DNA of 64,000 bases from positions 1,116,001 through 1,180,000 of the forward strand of contig NZ_VCGW01000001.1 of NCBI RefSeq assembly GCF_007671675.1, given 5' to 3'. Of this stretch, positions 57,036 through 64,000 are shown piece by piece; positions within the stretch are counted from its first letter, which is position 1; the number at the start of each line of letters is the position of its first letter. This DNA comes from Marinobacter maritimus (GTDB taxonomy: Bacteria > Pseudomonadota > Gammaproteobacteria > Pseudomonadales > Oleiphilaceae). Both the position numbers and the translations under genes were made by a program. Under the pieces are notes generated by a model that worked only from the letters and a program-made list of their open reading frames with translations, did not search any database and was not told the origin of the DNA.

Positions 57036-58358
57036 TCAGTTGGAGTAGTAGCGCGCCCGAGTCATCTCACGAAGGGTGATCGATTGGGCTGCCTTCAGTG
57101 CATGATCGACCGACATCGACCCTGCCAGGGCGCCCGAGATCAGCTTGCCGACCTGGGTTGCGATCGACTGAAACTCAGGGATGGCCGCAAACTGAACGCC
57201 CACATAGGGGGAAGGATTCAACGTGGAATTGTTGGGGTCCGCGTTGCCGATTGCTTCCAGGGTCCGGCTCGCAAACGGCGCAGCCGCCAGATATTCCTCG
57301 TTGTCGTAGGTAGAGGTGCGTGTGCCCGGCGGCACACTGGCAATGCCATAGGTTTCCTCAACCAACTGGCTGTATGCCCGAGAGGTTGCCCAGGTGATGA
57401 AGGTTTTTGCCGCATCCTTGGAGTCTGAGCTCACTGGAACGGCAAGGGCCCAGGCCCACAACCATCCAGAACCCTTTGACGTTACCTGTTCTGGCGCCAA
57501 CGCAAAGCCGACGTGTTCCGCCACCCTGCTTTGAGACTCGTCGGTAAGAAATGATCCGGCGACAGTCGCATCCACCCACATGGCGCACTTGCCACTGTTG
57601 AACAGCGCCAGGTTTTCATTGAACCCGTTGGAGCTGGCACCGGGAGGGCCATAGTTGCTGAGTAGGTCAACGTAGAAGCTGATGGCATTCTGCCACTCAG
57701 GACCGGTGAATTCGGGCTTCCAGTTTACATCGAACCAGCGTGCGCCAAAGGCGTTACCCATGGTTGTGATCAGAGCCATATTCTCGCCCCAACCTGCTTT
57801 ACCACGCAGGCAGATACCGTACTGATCTTCCTCCGGTTTATGGAGCTTCTCTGCGAAGGTTTTCATTTGATCCCAGGAAGGCTGTCGCGGCATGCTCAGC
57901 CCGTTGGCTTCAAAAAGATCCTTGCGATAGAAGGTCATCGAACTTTCGGCGTAGAACGGTAGTGCGTACAGAGTACCGTCGAACGATAGACCGCCAAGGA
58001 CTGAGGGGAAAATATCGTCCAGGTCGTAATCCGAAGGGAGATCCTCCATCGGAGTCAGCCAGCCCTTCTCGCCCCAGATAGGTGCTTCGTACATTCCGAT
58101 CGTCATTACATCAAATTGACCACCGTCCGTCGCAATATCGGTCGTCAGGCGTTGGCGCAGTACGTTTTCCTCAAGCACCACCCAGTTGAGATCAATATGC
58201 GGATACAGTTTTTCAAATTCATCGGAGAGGCCCTGCATGCGAACCATGTCGCCATTGTTCACAGTGCCAATGGTCACTTTGGTCGCAGCTATAGCGGAGG
58301 ACGCGGCAGCAGTCATGCCAACTGCCATAACAGCAGCCAGATATCGTTTTTTGTTCAT
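57036..58358 (-). CDS. mtlE: Polyol ABC transporter substrate-binding protein (MtlE-like)
   Basis: About 440 aa from the ATG at 58358 (GAGG 8 nt upstream). Signal peptide MNKKRYLAAVMAVGMTAAAS...AIAA, then a MalE-type family 1 binding protein (IGTVNNGDMVRMQGLSDEFE, DVMTIGMYEAPIWGEKGWLT, LPFYAESSMTFYRKDLFEAN). First gene of the mannitol/sorbitol importer. The polyol identity rests on the downstream MtlD and the AraC regulator. Confidence 0.9.
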   Translation of the reverse strand: MNKKRYLAAVMAVGMTAAASSAIAATKVTIGTVNNGDMVRMQGLSDEFEKLYPHIDLNWVVLEENVLRQRLTTDIATDGGQFDVMTIGMYEAPIWGEKGWLTPMEDLPSDYDLDDIFPSVLGGLSFDGTLYALPFYAESSMTFYRKDLFEANGLSMPRQPSWDQMKTFAEKLHKPEEDQYGICLRGKAGWGENMALITTMGNAFGARWFDVNWKPEFTGPEWQNAISFYVDLLSNYGPPGASSNGFNENLALFNSGKCAMWVDATVAGSFLTDESQSRVAEHVGFALAPEQVTSKGSGWLWAWALAVPVSSDSKDAAKTFITWATSRAYSQLVEETYGIASVPPGTRTSTYDNEEYLAAAPFASRTLEAIGNADPNNSTLNPSPYVGVQFAAIPEFQSIATQVGKLISGALAGSMSVDHALKAAQSITLREMTRARYYSN

Positions 58359-58709
58359 GCTCGAACCTCTGTTTGTTTTTGGAGTAGGTCGATCAAAATG
58401 CTCTGTTATCGTGGAACTTTTTACTGTAGACCCGCCATACGCACCACGTGTGGGCACGGCTTGTCGTATGAGTCAATTACACGCTGTATGTGCAAACCGG
58501 ACAAATACGTACCTTGTCATTTTTCTATACTTTTTTGCTGTCAATGACTCCCCCTCACTACTGGTTCTGCACCTGAATGAAGCCCGTGCCGCCCCCCACC
58601 AGGGCTGATCAGGGTGATTCGCCCCAAAAATTAGCGAAACAGCTATCACCAAAAAGTATTATTTAGAAAGGGCAAACTGACCAAAAAACAGGTGGAAGAA
58701 CAGAAGTAA
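58359..58709. other. Divergent control region between mtlE and the AraC regulator
   Basis: 350 bp without a gene. Expected to hold the mtlE promoter and MtlR-type binding sites; CAATTACACGCTGTATGTGC and CGGACAAATACGTACCTTGT (about 58471-58520) show TAC/GTA-rich spacing but I cannot define a site. Confidence 0.4.
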
Positions 58710-59606
58710 TCAGCTCTGGTACAGGGCATCCAGGGAGGTTTTTCGATATTCCGATGGCGTCATCTTCTTCACGTCGTAAAAGCGACGGTTGAAGTTAGCG
58801 ATGTTGTTGAAGCCCACCAAAAAACAGATTTCGGTGATCGGTTCATCGCTGTGAGCCAGGTGCTCGCAGGCTTTGTTTATGCGGAGACTGTTAATGAACT
58901 CAATGAACCGATGGCCCGTGGCTTTCTTGAAGAACTTCGAGAAATAGGTAGGGCTGACGTTCACATGAGCCGCCACTTCTTCGAGGGAAATACCGGTGTG
59001 GTAGTGCTCGAAAATAAGATCCAAAGCCTGATTCAGCCGGTTGAGGATTTTTTCATCGGTAATGGGCAGGTAGGTTGAAGAGGACAGTACGCGGTAGTGA
59101 CTCATAGCCGCCAGGACTTCAATCAGCGACCAGAAGCGGGTCAAACGTCGGAACCCGGTGGATTCGGCAACCTCTTCAAACAGCGAAACGGCTTTTGGTA
59201 TCTCAGTTGCCTCCAGAAATTCAATACCATAGGCTGCCCGCTGCCAGAATGGCGCCAAAGCGCGCGTTTCGGGAAATACAGCCTCTCCGGCATTGATCAA
59301 ATCATGGGAGAAGTTGATCACCCGGTCACGCAGTGCCACCCGTTCTCCTTTCTCAATGTGGCTGATCCAGTTATGCGGCAGGTTTGGACCGACCAGGATC
59401 AGACTGTTGGGAGAAAAGTTACCAATATAATCACCGACAAAGACCTTGCCGGAAGTCTCAGTGATAAGGTGAAGCTCGTATTCCTCGTGGTAATGCCAAC
59501 GTACCAAAGGGCTCGGGTAGCCGTGATCCAAATACCGGATCGATTCATCTCCGCGCTGATCAACCCATTCGAATTCGGGTTTGATTCGTTGTTTATCAGG
59601 CCTCAT
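58710..59606 (-). CDS. mtlR: AraC-family regulator of the polyol operon (MtlR-like)
   Basis: About 298 aa; ATG 59606 is favoured by AAGG about 8 nt upstream, with a GTG at 59615 as alternative. N-terminal cupin sensor (RWHYHEEYELHLITETSGKV) and C-terminal double HTH (GISLEEVAAHVNVSPTYFSK, FFKKATGHRFIEFINSLRIN, PITEICFLVGFNNIANFNRR). In fluorescent pseudomonads the homologous MtlR activates mtlEFGKDYZ in response to mannitol, sorbitol or arabitol. Confidence 0.88.
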   Translation of the reverse strand: MRPDKQRIKPEFEWVDQRGDESIRYLDHGYPSPLVRWHYHEEYELHLITETSGKVFVGDYIGNFSPNSLILVGPNLPHNWISHIEKGERVALRDRVINFSHDLINAGEAVFPETRALAPFWQRAAYGIEFLEATEIPKAVSLFEEVAESTGFRRLTRFWSLIEVLAAMSHYRVLSSSTYLPITDEKILNRLNQALDLIFEHYHTGISLEEVAAHVNVSPTYFSKFFKKATGHRFIEFINSLRINKACEHLAHSDEPITEICFLVGFNNIANFNRRFYDVKKMTPSEYRKTSLDALYQS

Positions 59607-59749
59607 TACGCGCACCTTTGAAAACTGCCCCTGATTATAGTGTGACCCTAACCCCGTATTAGGTCCACCCAGAGTTGGAAAAATCCGGCTTCGGAGAAAA
59701 GTGAGTGCGTTTGATTGGATTTTTGGGACTAGTGCGGGTCGACGCGAAT

Positions 59750-60018
59750 GTTCGCTTTTGTTTAATGGCGTCCCCTACTAACAAGGCCTGTTGCTCGACT
59801 CCAGTCTTTCGGTTCCAGCGAGACTATTTCGAACTCCGAGTTGGACGACGAATTTAGCACTTTGTGTGGAAACCGGAATGAACCCCCTATTCTCGAATCT
59901 ACTTTAAGTTTGTTTAGCACTTTTTGTGGATGTTGGTGGGTAAGATACTGATATTTCTTTGCAGACTTTAGTACTTTGTGTGGTCGTCTAACCAAACGAC
60001 ATTTCCACACAAAGTCCT
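59750..60018 (+). repeat. Repeat module copy 3 (complete) with an inverted fourth site
   Basis: Sites TTTAGCACTTTGTGTGG (59853-59869), TTTAGCACTTTTTGTGG (59913-59929) and TTTAGTACTTTGTGTGG (59967-59983), spaced 60 and 54 bp, with ~100 bp of further similarity on the left to 37090-37195. An inverted half site (CCACACAAAGTCCT, 60005-60018) pairs with site 3 over 11 bp (ACTTTGTGTGG/CCACACAAAGT), plus an inner GTCGT/ACGAC stem, so a cruciform is possible. The rest of 60019-60340 shows no gene. Confidence 0.75.
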
Positions 60019-60340
60019 CAATATGGCATCCCAAAAGGAATCGCTCCTCCATGATTGCTTCGTGCGCCCCAATGCGGCTATAAAAGAGAAATGAATACCA
60101 AGAGTAACTTCACATAAGGCTGGATCGATTATGAGTACCCCACTGGAAAGTACAGTTGATCTGCGTGCGAGGGTGTCGAAAAGCTTCGAACGTTAATAGG
60201 CCGCTTGGAACACGGGGTTATTACCTAAAGACTTTCGGCTCAACTGTTCTGATTCTGAGAGGCAAACCGCCTGCTTAGAATGGGAAACCCGGAATCAGAG
60301 CTGATCTCTAAAAGAACGGCGTGAACACAAAAGCAACAAT

Positions 60341-60498
60341 CGATGGCCGTTTGGCAGCGCCAGGGGAAAGTCCCGGTGGTCTTACACTCCGATTGAGGCA
60401 GTCAATTTACCAGCGGCGACTACCAGCGATATCTCGGCAACAACCGCCTGGTGAATAGCATGAGTGCGGCCGGTCATTGTGGCGACAATGCTGCCTAG
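60341..60498 (+). pseudogene. IS3-family transposase scrap
   Basis: The frame reads VWQRQGKVPVVLHSD, a TGA, then GSQFTSGDYQRYLGNNRLVN and SMSAAGHCGDNAA before TAG 60496-60498. This is the second-Asp-to-Glu stretch of an IS3 OrfB with a nonsense codon and without the rest of the gene. Confidence 0.7.
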
Positions 60499-60569
60499 CA
60501 CTTTCTTTAGTCTTCGAGAGCAAATATCATTTTCCGAGCACGGATGTTGGAGCACGCACTCGTAAAGCC

Positions 60570-61466
60570 TTACCCGGAACGTACTTCCCCGATAATCCAC
60601 GAAACAAATGCACGAACTTTATCCGTGCGAAATTTTGCTTCTGGTGCAATCAGGTAATATTGGTATTCCGCCGGGACCGAAATGTCGATCGGGCACTGAA
60701 GCAAGCCGGCTTTAAGGAGATTGGCAACGAGGCTGTATCGCATCAAAGCAATACCTCTGCCGGCAAGCACTGCTTCTACAAGCGTCGTTCCCTCTGTAAC
60801 TCGAAGGGTTATGGAGCTGTCAGGTATTTTGATACCGAGTTCTTCCTGAAACGCTATCCAAGAGCTTTGCATGTCGATCGATTCATCGATAAGCCAAGGA
60901 AGTCCTGCCAAACTGTCGGGCGTCACAGGCCTATTATCAACGAGCATGCTGTGACACACCGGCAGCAGTTTTTCTTCGAGCAACAGCCTAGATTCGAGCC
61001 CGGAGTAATCACCACTACCAAAACGGATCGCGAGATCGACACCATCACCCTGAAAACTGACCAACTGAAGGTTGGGTTGCAGACTTAGCTGGATCTCAGG
61101 GTGAGCTTTCTGAAACGAATCAATTCTGGGTACAAGCCACCGACTGGCAAAGGATGGCACAGTTGCCACCGTTAAACGTCCGGGATCAGAGTTTGGCGCA
61201 AACAGCGCTATGCCCCTTTCCAGCTCCTGAAAGCCCGTCTCCACATACCCTGAAAGCGCCCTGCCTTCATGCGTCAATTTCACTTCGCGGGTTAAACGAA
61301 CAAAGAGCTTCAAACCCAGAAAATCTTCTAGGCCACGAATGTGGGTGCTGACGGCTGCCTGGGAAATGTTCAGGGCCTCAGCGGCCGACTTGAAGCTTAG
61401 TTCTCTCGCAGCGTATCGAAATGCCTGCAATGCCCTTAGCGGAGGTAGTTTTTGCATTGGCTCCAT
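60570..61466 (-). CDS. LysR-family transcriptional regulator (GcvA-like)
   Basis: 298 aa. Winged HTH at residues ~8-65 (LPPLRALQAFRYAARELSFK, SAAEALNISQAAVSTHIRGL), then a substrate-binding LysR domain (VATVPSFASRWLVPRIDSFQ, GVDLAIRFGSGDYSG, GRGIALMRYSLV). The subgroup resembles GcvA/AmpR-type regulators. Divergent from a DUF1127 gene and phzF-like gene, its likely targets. Confidence 0.9.
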   Translation of the reverse strand: MEPMQKLPPLRALQAFRYAARELSFKSAAEALNISQAAVSTHIRGLEDFLGLKLFVRLTREVKLTHEGRALSGYVETGFQELERGIALFAPNSDPGRLTVATVPSFASRWLVPRIDSFQKAHPEIQLSLQPNLQLVSFQGDGVDLAIRFGSGDYSGLESRLLLEEKLLPVCHSMLVDNRPVTPDSLAGLPWLIDESIDMQSSWIAFQEELGIKIPDSSITLRVTEGTTLVEAVLAGRGIALMRYSLVANLLKAGLLQCPIDISVPAEYQYYLIAPEAKFRTDKVRAFVSWIIGEVRSG

Positions 61467-61574
61467 TCTGCTTACGGTTAATTTTTATTTAAGCATAGAC
61501 GGTTTTTATCTGTTTGTTCCAGGTACCAGTCGTTGAAAGAATTCAAAGGACACAAACAATTAGAGGAACACCAA

Positions 61575-61778
61575 ATGCCACTCAATGCTATAGGAGCTGG
61601 AGCTCCATCACGGGCGGACGCAGTTAAATTCAACGTAACCGCTATGCTTACAAAATGGCGAATGAACTACCGAGGCCGTAAACAGCTCGCCACCCTGCCA
61701 GATTTCGTGCTTAAGGATCTAGGAATTTCCAGGAGCCAGGTCGAACAGGAATACGCTAAGTCATTCTGGGAAAACTGA
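61575..61778 (+). CDS. DUF1127 small protein
   Basis: 67 aa from ATG 61575 with GAGG 7 nt upstream; the frame is open to 61533. The C-terminal half is the DUF1127 signature: WRMNYRGRKQLATLPDFVLK followed by DLGISRSQVEQEY. Such small arginine-rich proteins act in phosphate, RNA or stress regulation in other bacteria. phzF-like gene follows after 13 bp. Confidence 0.8.
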   Translation: MPLNAIGAGAPSRADAVKFNVTAMLTKWRMNYRGRKQLATLPDFVLKDLGISRSQVEQEYAKSFWEN

Positions 61779-61791
61779 AGGAGCAACTACC

Positions 61792-62667
61792 ATGAAAATT
61801 GAAGTCCCAATTGTAAGTGCTTTTGTTGACGGCGATTCAGGCGGAAATCCGGCGGGAGTTGTCCTGAACGCCGAGAGTTTCAGTGTTGAACAAAAACAGT
61901 GCATTGCAGCAGCAGTTGGTTTGTCAGAGACGGCGTTCGTATCTCCATCGGATTCAGCCGATATAAAACTCGAATTTTTTACGCCAACCCAGCAGATCGC
62001 TCACTGCGGTCACGCGACGATTGCCGCATTCAGTTACCTGCGTCAAAACGGTCTGTTAACAAGCGATCGTTCGTCGAAAGAAACGATTGACGGTTGCAGG
62101 TCAATCCATATGGAGAGCGACGCCGCGTTTATGGAGCAGATGGCGCCCCGCTCTGAGCCACTCAGCGATGTGGATCTACGATCAACGCTACTGGCCCTCG
62201 GGATAACTCAGTCTGATCTGATTGATGGCGCTGATCCAAAAATCGTAAACACGGGGAATAGTTTTCTTCTGGTCGGCATTCGCGATGTCGAGACAATTAT
62301 GCGTCTTCAACCGGACTTCGGGTTGATCGAGAAAATCAGTGATGCTCTTGATCTGATCGGGTTCTACGTTTTTTCTTACGATGGCGTCGGGCATGGAAGA
62401 GACGCTGGGGCTCGAATGTTTGCACCTCGATATGGAATTCGGGAAGAGTCTGCAACCGGTATGGCTGCTGGCCCACTTGCCTGTTACCTCCACGATAATC
62501 TCGGCATCGACAAACAGGAATTCGCCATCGAGCAGGGACACTGGATGTCACCGCCCTCTCCCAGCGTTATTACTGTGCGGCTGGCGCTAGACGCCGACGG
62601 TAAGATCAAAAACCTCTACGCTGGCGGCCGAGGCGCGATCAAGGAGATAAAGGAAATCGTTTTCTAG
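61792..62667 (+). CDS. PhzF-family isomerase-like protein
   Basis: 291 aa. N-terminal FVDGDSGGNPAGVVLNAES and LSETAFVSP with the conserved Glu; TPTQQIAHCGHATIAAFSYL is the family's cysteine/histidine block; a second half-repeat contains MFAPRYGIREESATGMAAGP. The PhzF fold covers isomerases and epimerases of small metabolites. No phenazine genes are present, so phenazine synthesis is not implied. Confidence 0.88.
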   Translation: MKIEVPIVSAFVDGDSGGNPAGVVLNAESFSVEQKQCIAAAVGLSETAFVSPSDSADIKLEFFTPTQQIAHCGHATIAAFSYLRQNGLLTSDRSSKETIDGCRSIHMESDAAFMEQMAPRSEPLSDVDLRSTLLALGITQSDLIDGADPKIVNTGNSFLLVGIRDVETIMRLQPDFGLIEKISDALDLIGFYVFSYDGVGHGRDAGARMFAPRYGIREESATGMAAGPLACYLHDNLGIDKQEFAIEQGHWMSPPSPSVITVRLALDADGKIKNLYAGGRGAIKEIKEIVF

Positions 62668-62751
62668 CGGAGAACACGCGCGTAATGGCTCATGAAAATG
62701 TGGCGTATGAGGATGAGTATCTTTTGTAATAGGTGCTGAACTGTCAGGCTT

Positions 62752-63651
62752 TCATTGCGCAAGCCTCTCCTGAAAGATATCCAAAATAAAATCCAGAAAC
62801 GCCCTTACCTTGGGGATTTTAACCCTGTGTGGCGTGTACAAGGCATGAACATCCACAGCATCCATGTGCCACTCGGGCAAAATATTGATCAGTCGCCCGG
62901 CTGACACTGCTTCGCCACACATATAGGTAGGAAAGACCGCCACACCTAAACCATCCAGCACGCCTTGTCTGACGATATTAAAATCATCCACTAACATACG
63001 CGGCTGGATCTCCAGTTGTTGGCGCTTGTTCCCCTTGCTCAACTTAAGCTGATGTCGCCTCTGACTATCAGTCATCATCAGGATATCGCAATCAAGCAAC
63101 TGATCGACACGCTTGGGAAGGGCTTTGTCCTTAAAATAGTCGGGGCTGGCATAGAGTTTACGCTCCACCCTGCCCAGGCGCTTGGCGATTAACCGGGAAT
63201 CATCCAACTGGCCGACCCTGATCAGCATATCAAAACCTTCTTCAATCAGATCGACCCGGCGATTAAGCAGGCTCAACTGCAGATTCAGCTCCGGATACTG
63301 ATGCAGAAAACGTCCTAGCTCAGGTTTGAGAATTTCCTGTCCTATGCCGACGGAAGTACCGATGCGCAACGAACCTTTATATGAACTCATCAGTTCGAAG
63401 ACAGACGCTTCGGCCAGATCCACTTGCTCCTGAATACGTTTGCAGTGCGCGAGGTAGCGTTTACCAGCCTCCGTCAGATGCTGGGAACGGGTGGTACGCT
63501 CCAGCAGCCGCACGCCCAATCTGTCTTCCAGCCGCGAAACCTTGCGACTGACATTGGCTTTGGGCATATCCAGCCGGTCAGCAGCAAGAGTAAAACTACC
63601 GGCTTCCACGACCGTCAGGAAAATCAACATATCATTAATATCCAGTGCCAC
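62752..63651 (-). CDS. LysR-family transcriptional regulator
   Basis: 299 aa. HTH: MLIFLTVVEAGSFTLAADRL, DMPKANVSRKVSRLEDRLGV; the effector domain includes LRIGTSVGIGQEILKPELGR and GLGVAVFPTYMCGEAV. Divergent from the pirin gene at 63779, which it may regulate, a common LysR-pirin pairing. Confidence 0.9.
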   Translation of the reverse strand: MALDINDMLIFLTVVEAGSFTLAADRLDMPKANVSRKVSRLEDRLGVRLLERTTRSQHLTEAGKRYLAHCKRIQEQVDLAEASVFELMSSYKGSLRIGTSVGIGQEILKPELGRFLHQYPELNLQLSLLNRRVDLIEEGFDMLIRVGQLDDSRLIAKRLGRVERKLYASPDYFKDKALPKRVDQLLDCDILMMTDSQRRHQLKLSKGNKRQQLEIQPRMLVDDFNIVRQGVLDGLGVAVFPTYMCGEAVSAGRLINILPEWHMDAVDVHALYTPHRVKIPKVRAFLDFILDIFQERLAQ

Positions 63652-63778
63652 CGATTTCCCCTCAACCTTTCCACACTGTTGTCATAATGGAGATAATCTT
63701 ATCCAATTTTTACTATTTATCAAACAATGGGCGAGGCCTATGATTTCACCATAGCAATCAACAAGTGGAAAAAAACAG

Positions 63779-64000
63779 ATGAAAATACTATCAAGAGACA
63801 CCCTACCCCTGGGCGGCTTCGCGGGTTTAACCGAGCACAGACTGGTGACAGATTCGCGCGTATTTAACGGCCGAAAGCCCCCGCAAACCCGGGAAGGTTT
63901 AGGCAACTTTGTCTACCTGGCAGATGCCAGATACCAGCCTTTTGGTGAAACAGGCATGCACTCACATAAAGAACTGGATGTTATCTCTGTCATGGTTGAA
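63779..64000 (+). CDS. Pirin-family protein, N-terminal part
   Basis: From ATG 63779 the frame runs off the window (74 codons seen). KILSRDTLPLGGFAGLTEHR, then FVYLADARYQPFGETGMHSH and KELDVISVMVE match the cupin start of YhaK/pirin-like proteins, with metal-binding His in GMHSHKELD. Function of pirins varies (quercetinase-like or regulatory). Confidence 0.85.
   Translation, partial: MKILSRDTLPLGGFAGLTEHRLVTDSRVFNGRKPPQTREGLGNFVYLADARYQPFGETGMHSHKELDVISVMVE

Noticed and set aside
61792..62667. Phenazine biosynthesis
   Set aside because: PhzF-like proteins are widespread and no other phz gene is present.

Overview
The window looks like a chromosome segment from a marine gammaproteobacterium, most like Marinobacter. 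I infer this from the overall protein flavour, the HexR/Entner-Doudoroff gene set, the polyol ABC operon and the type of insertion sequences; no database search was possible. It combines ordinary metabolic loci with a heavily disturbed accessory block of about 26 kb (14.0-40 kb).

Left part (1-13.7 kb), ordinary genes: the edge of a membrane protein gene, acpH-like plus a RimB-type zinc-protease-like gene, then a MocR regulator divergent from a TRAP transporter (dctP-Q-M) followed by a class II (degradative) HMG-CoA reductase. That arrangement suggests uptake and catabolism of mevalonate or a related acid. An alpha/beta hydrolase, a RhtB exporter, a secreted SGNH hydrolase with a PEP-CTERM-like tail, a PepSY membrane protein and a GST follow.

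Accessory block (14.0-40 kb): two copies of a short (265-268 aa) tyrosine recombinase in the same orientation. The left copy is broken by an IS21-family and an IS3-family element, both with visible target duplications; the right copy is intact. Between them lie large predicted conflict/defence genes on the minus strand: an N-terminal nuclease-like + STAND NTPase + TPR protein of 932 aa, a helicase C-terminal remnant, and a 1348-aa P-loop NTPase with a C-terminal PD-(D/E)xK-like motif. There are also several unrecognised genes, a DUF2235 hydrolase, an IS3-type element split by an IS110 element (with a possible bridge-RNA region), and another IS3-type element. A repeated noncoding module made of three near-identical 17-bp direct repeats (consensus TTTAGYACTTTNTGTGG) spaced about 60 and 55 bp occurs at 29.2 kb, at 37.2/38.98 kb (split by an IS, just upstream of the intact recombinase) and at 59.85 kb; a single variant precedes the broken recombinase at 14.0 kb. 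This looks like a recombinase-linked cassette system and is the most novel signal here.

Right part (40-64 kb): central sugar metabolism. A mannitol/polyol ABC importer (mtlEFGK-type), a polyol dehydrogenase, phosphoglucose isomerase and fructokinase form one minus-strand operon under an AraC regulator. They feed fructose 6-phosphate to glucose 6-phosphate and the Entner-Doudoroff genes zwf, eda, edd and gap. Several partner genes are damaged: hexR is cut after its first ~50 codons, pgl is absent from its usual place between zwf and eda, pyk carries an apparent 5-nt deletion at its RGD-L motif, and glk carries a 5-nt tandem-repeat frameshift and lacks its C-terminus. The intact set still suits growth on mannitol or fructose, which does not need glucokinase. 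The end holds an IS3 transposase scrap, two LysR regulators, a DUF1127 protein, a PhzF-like protein and the start of a pirin gene.
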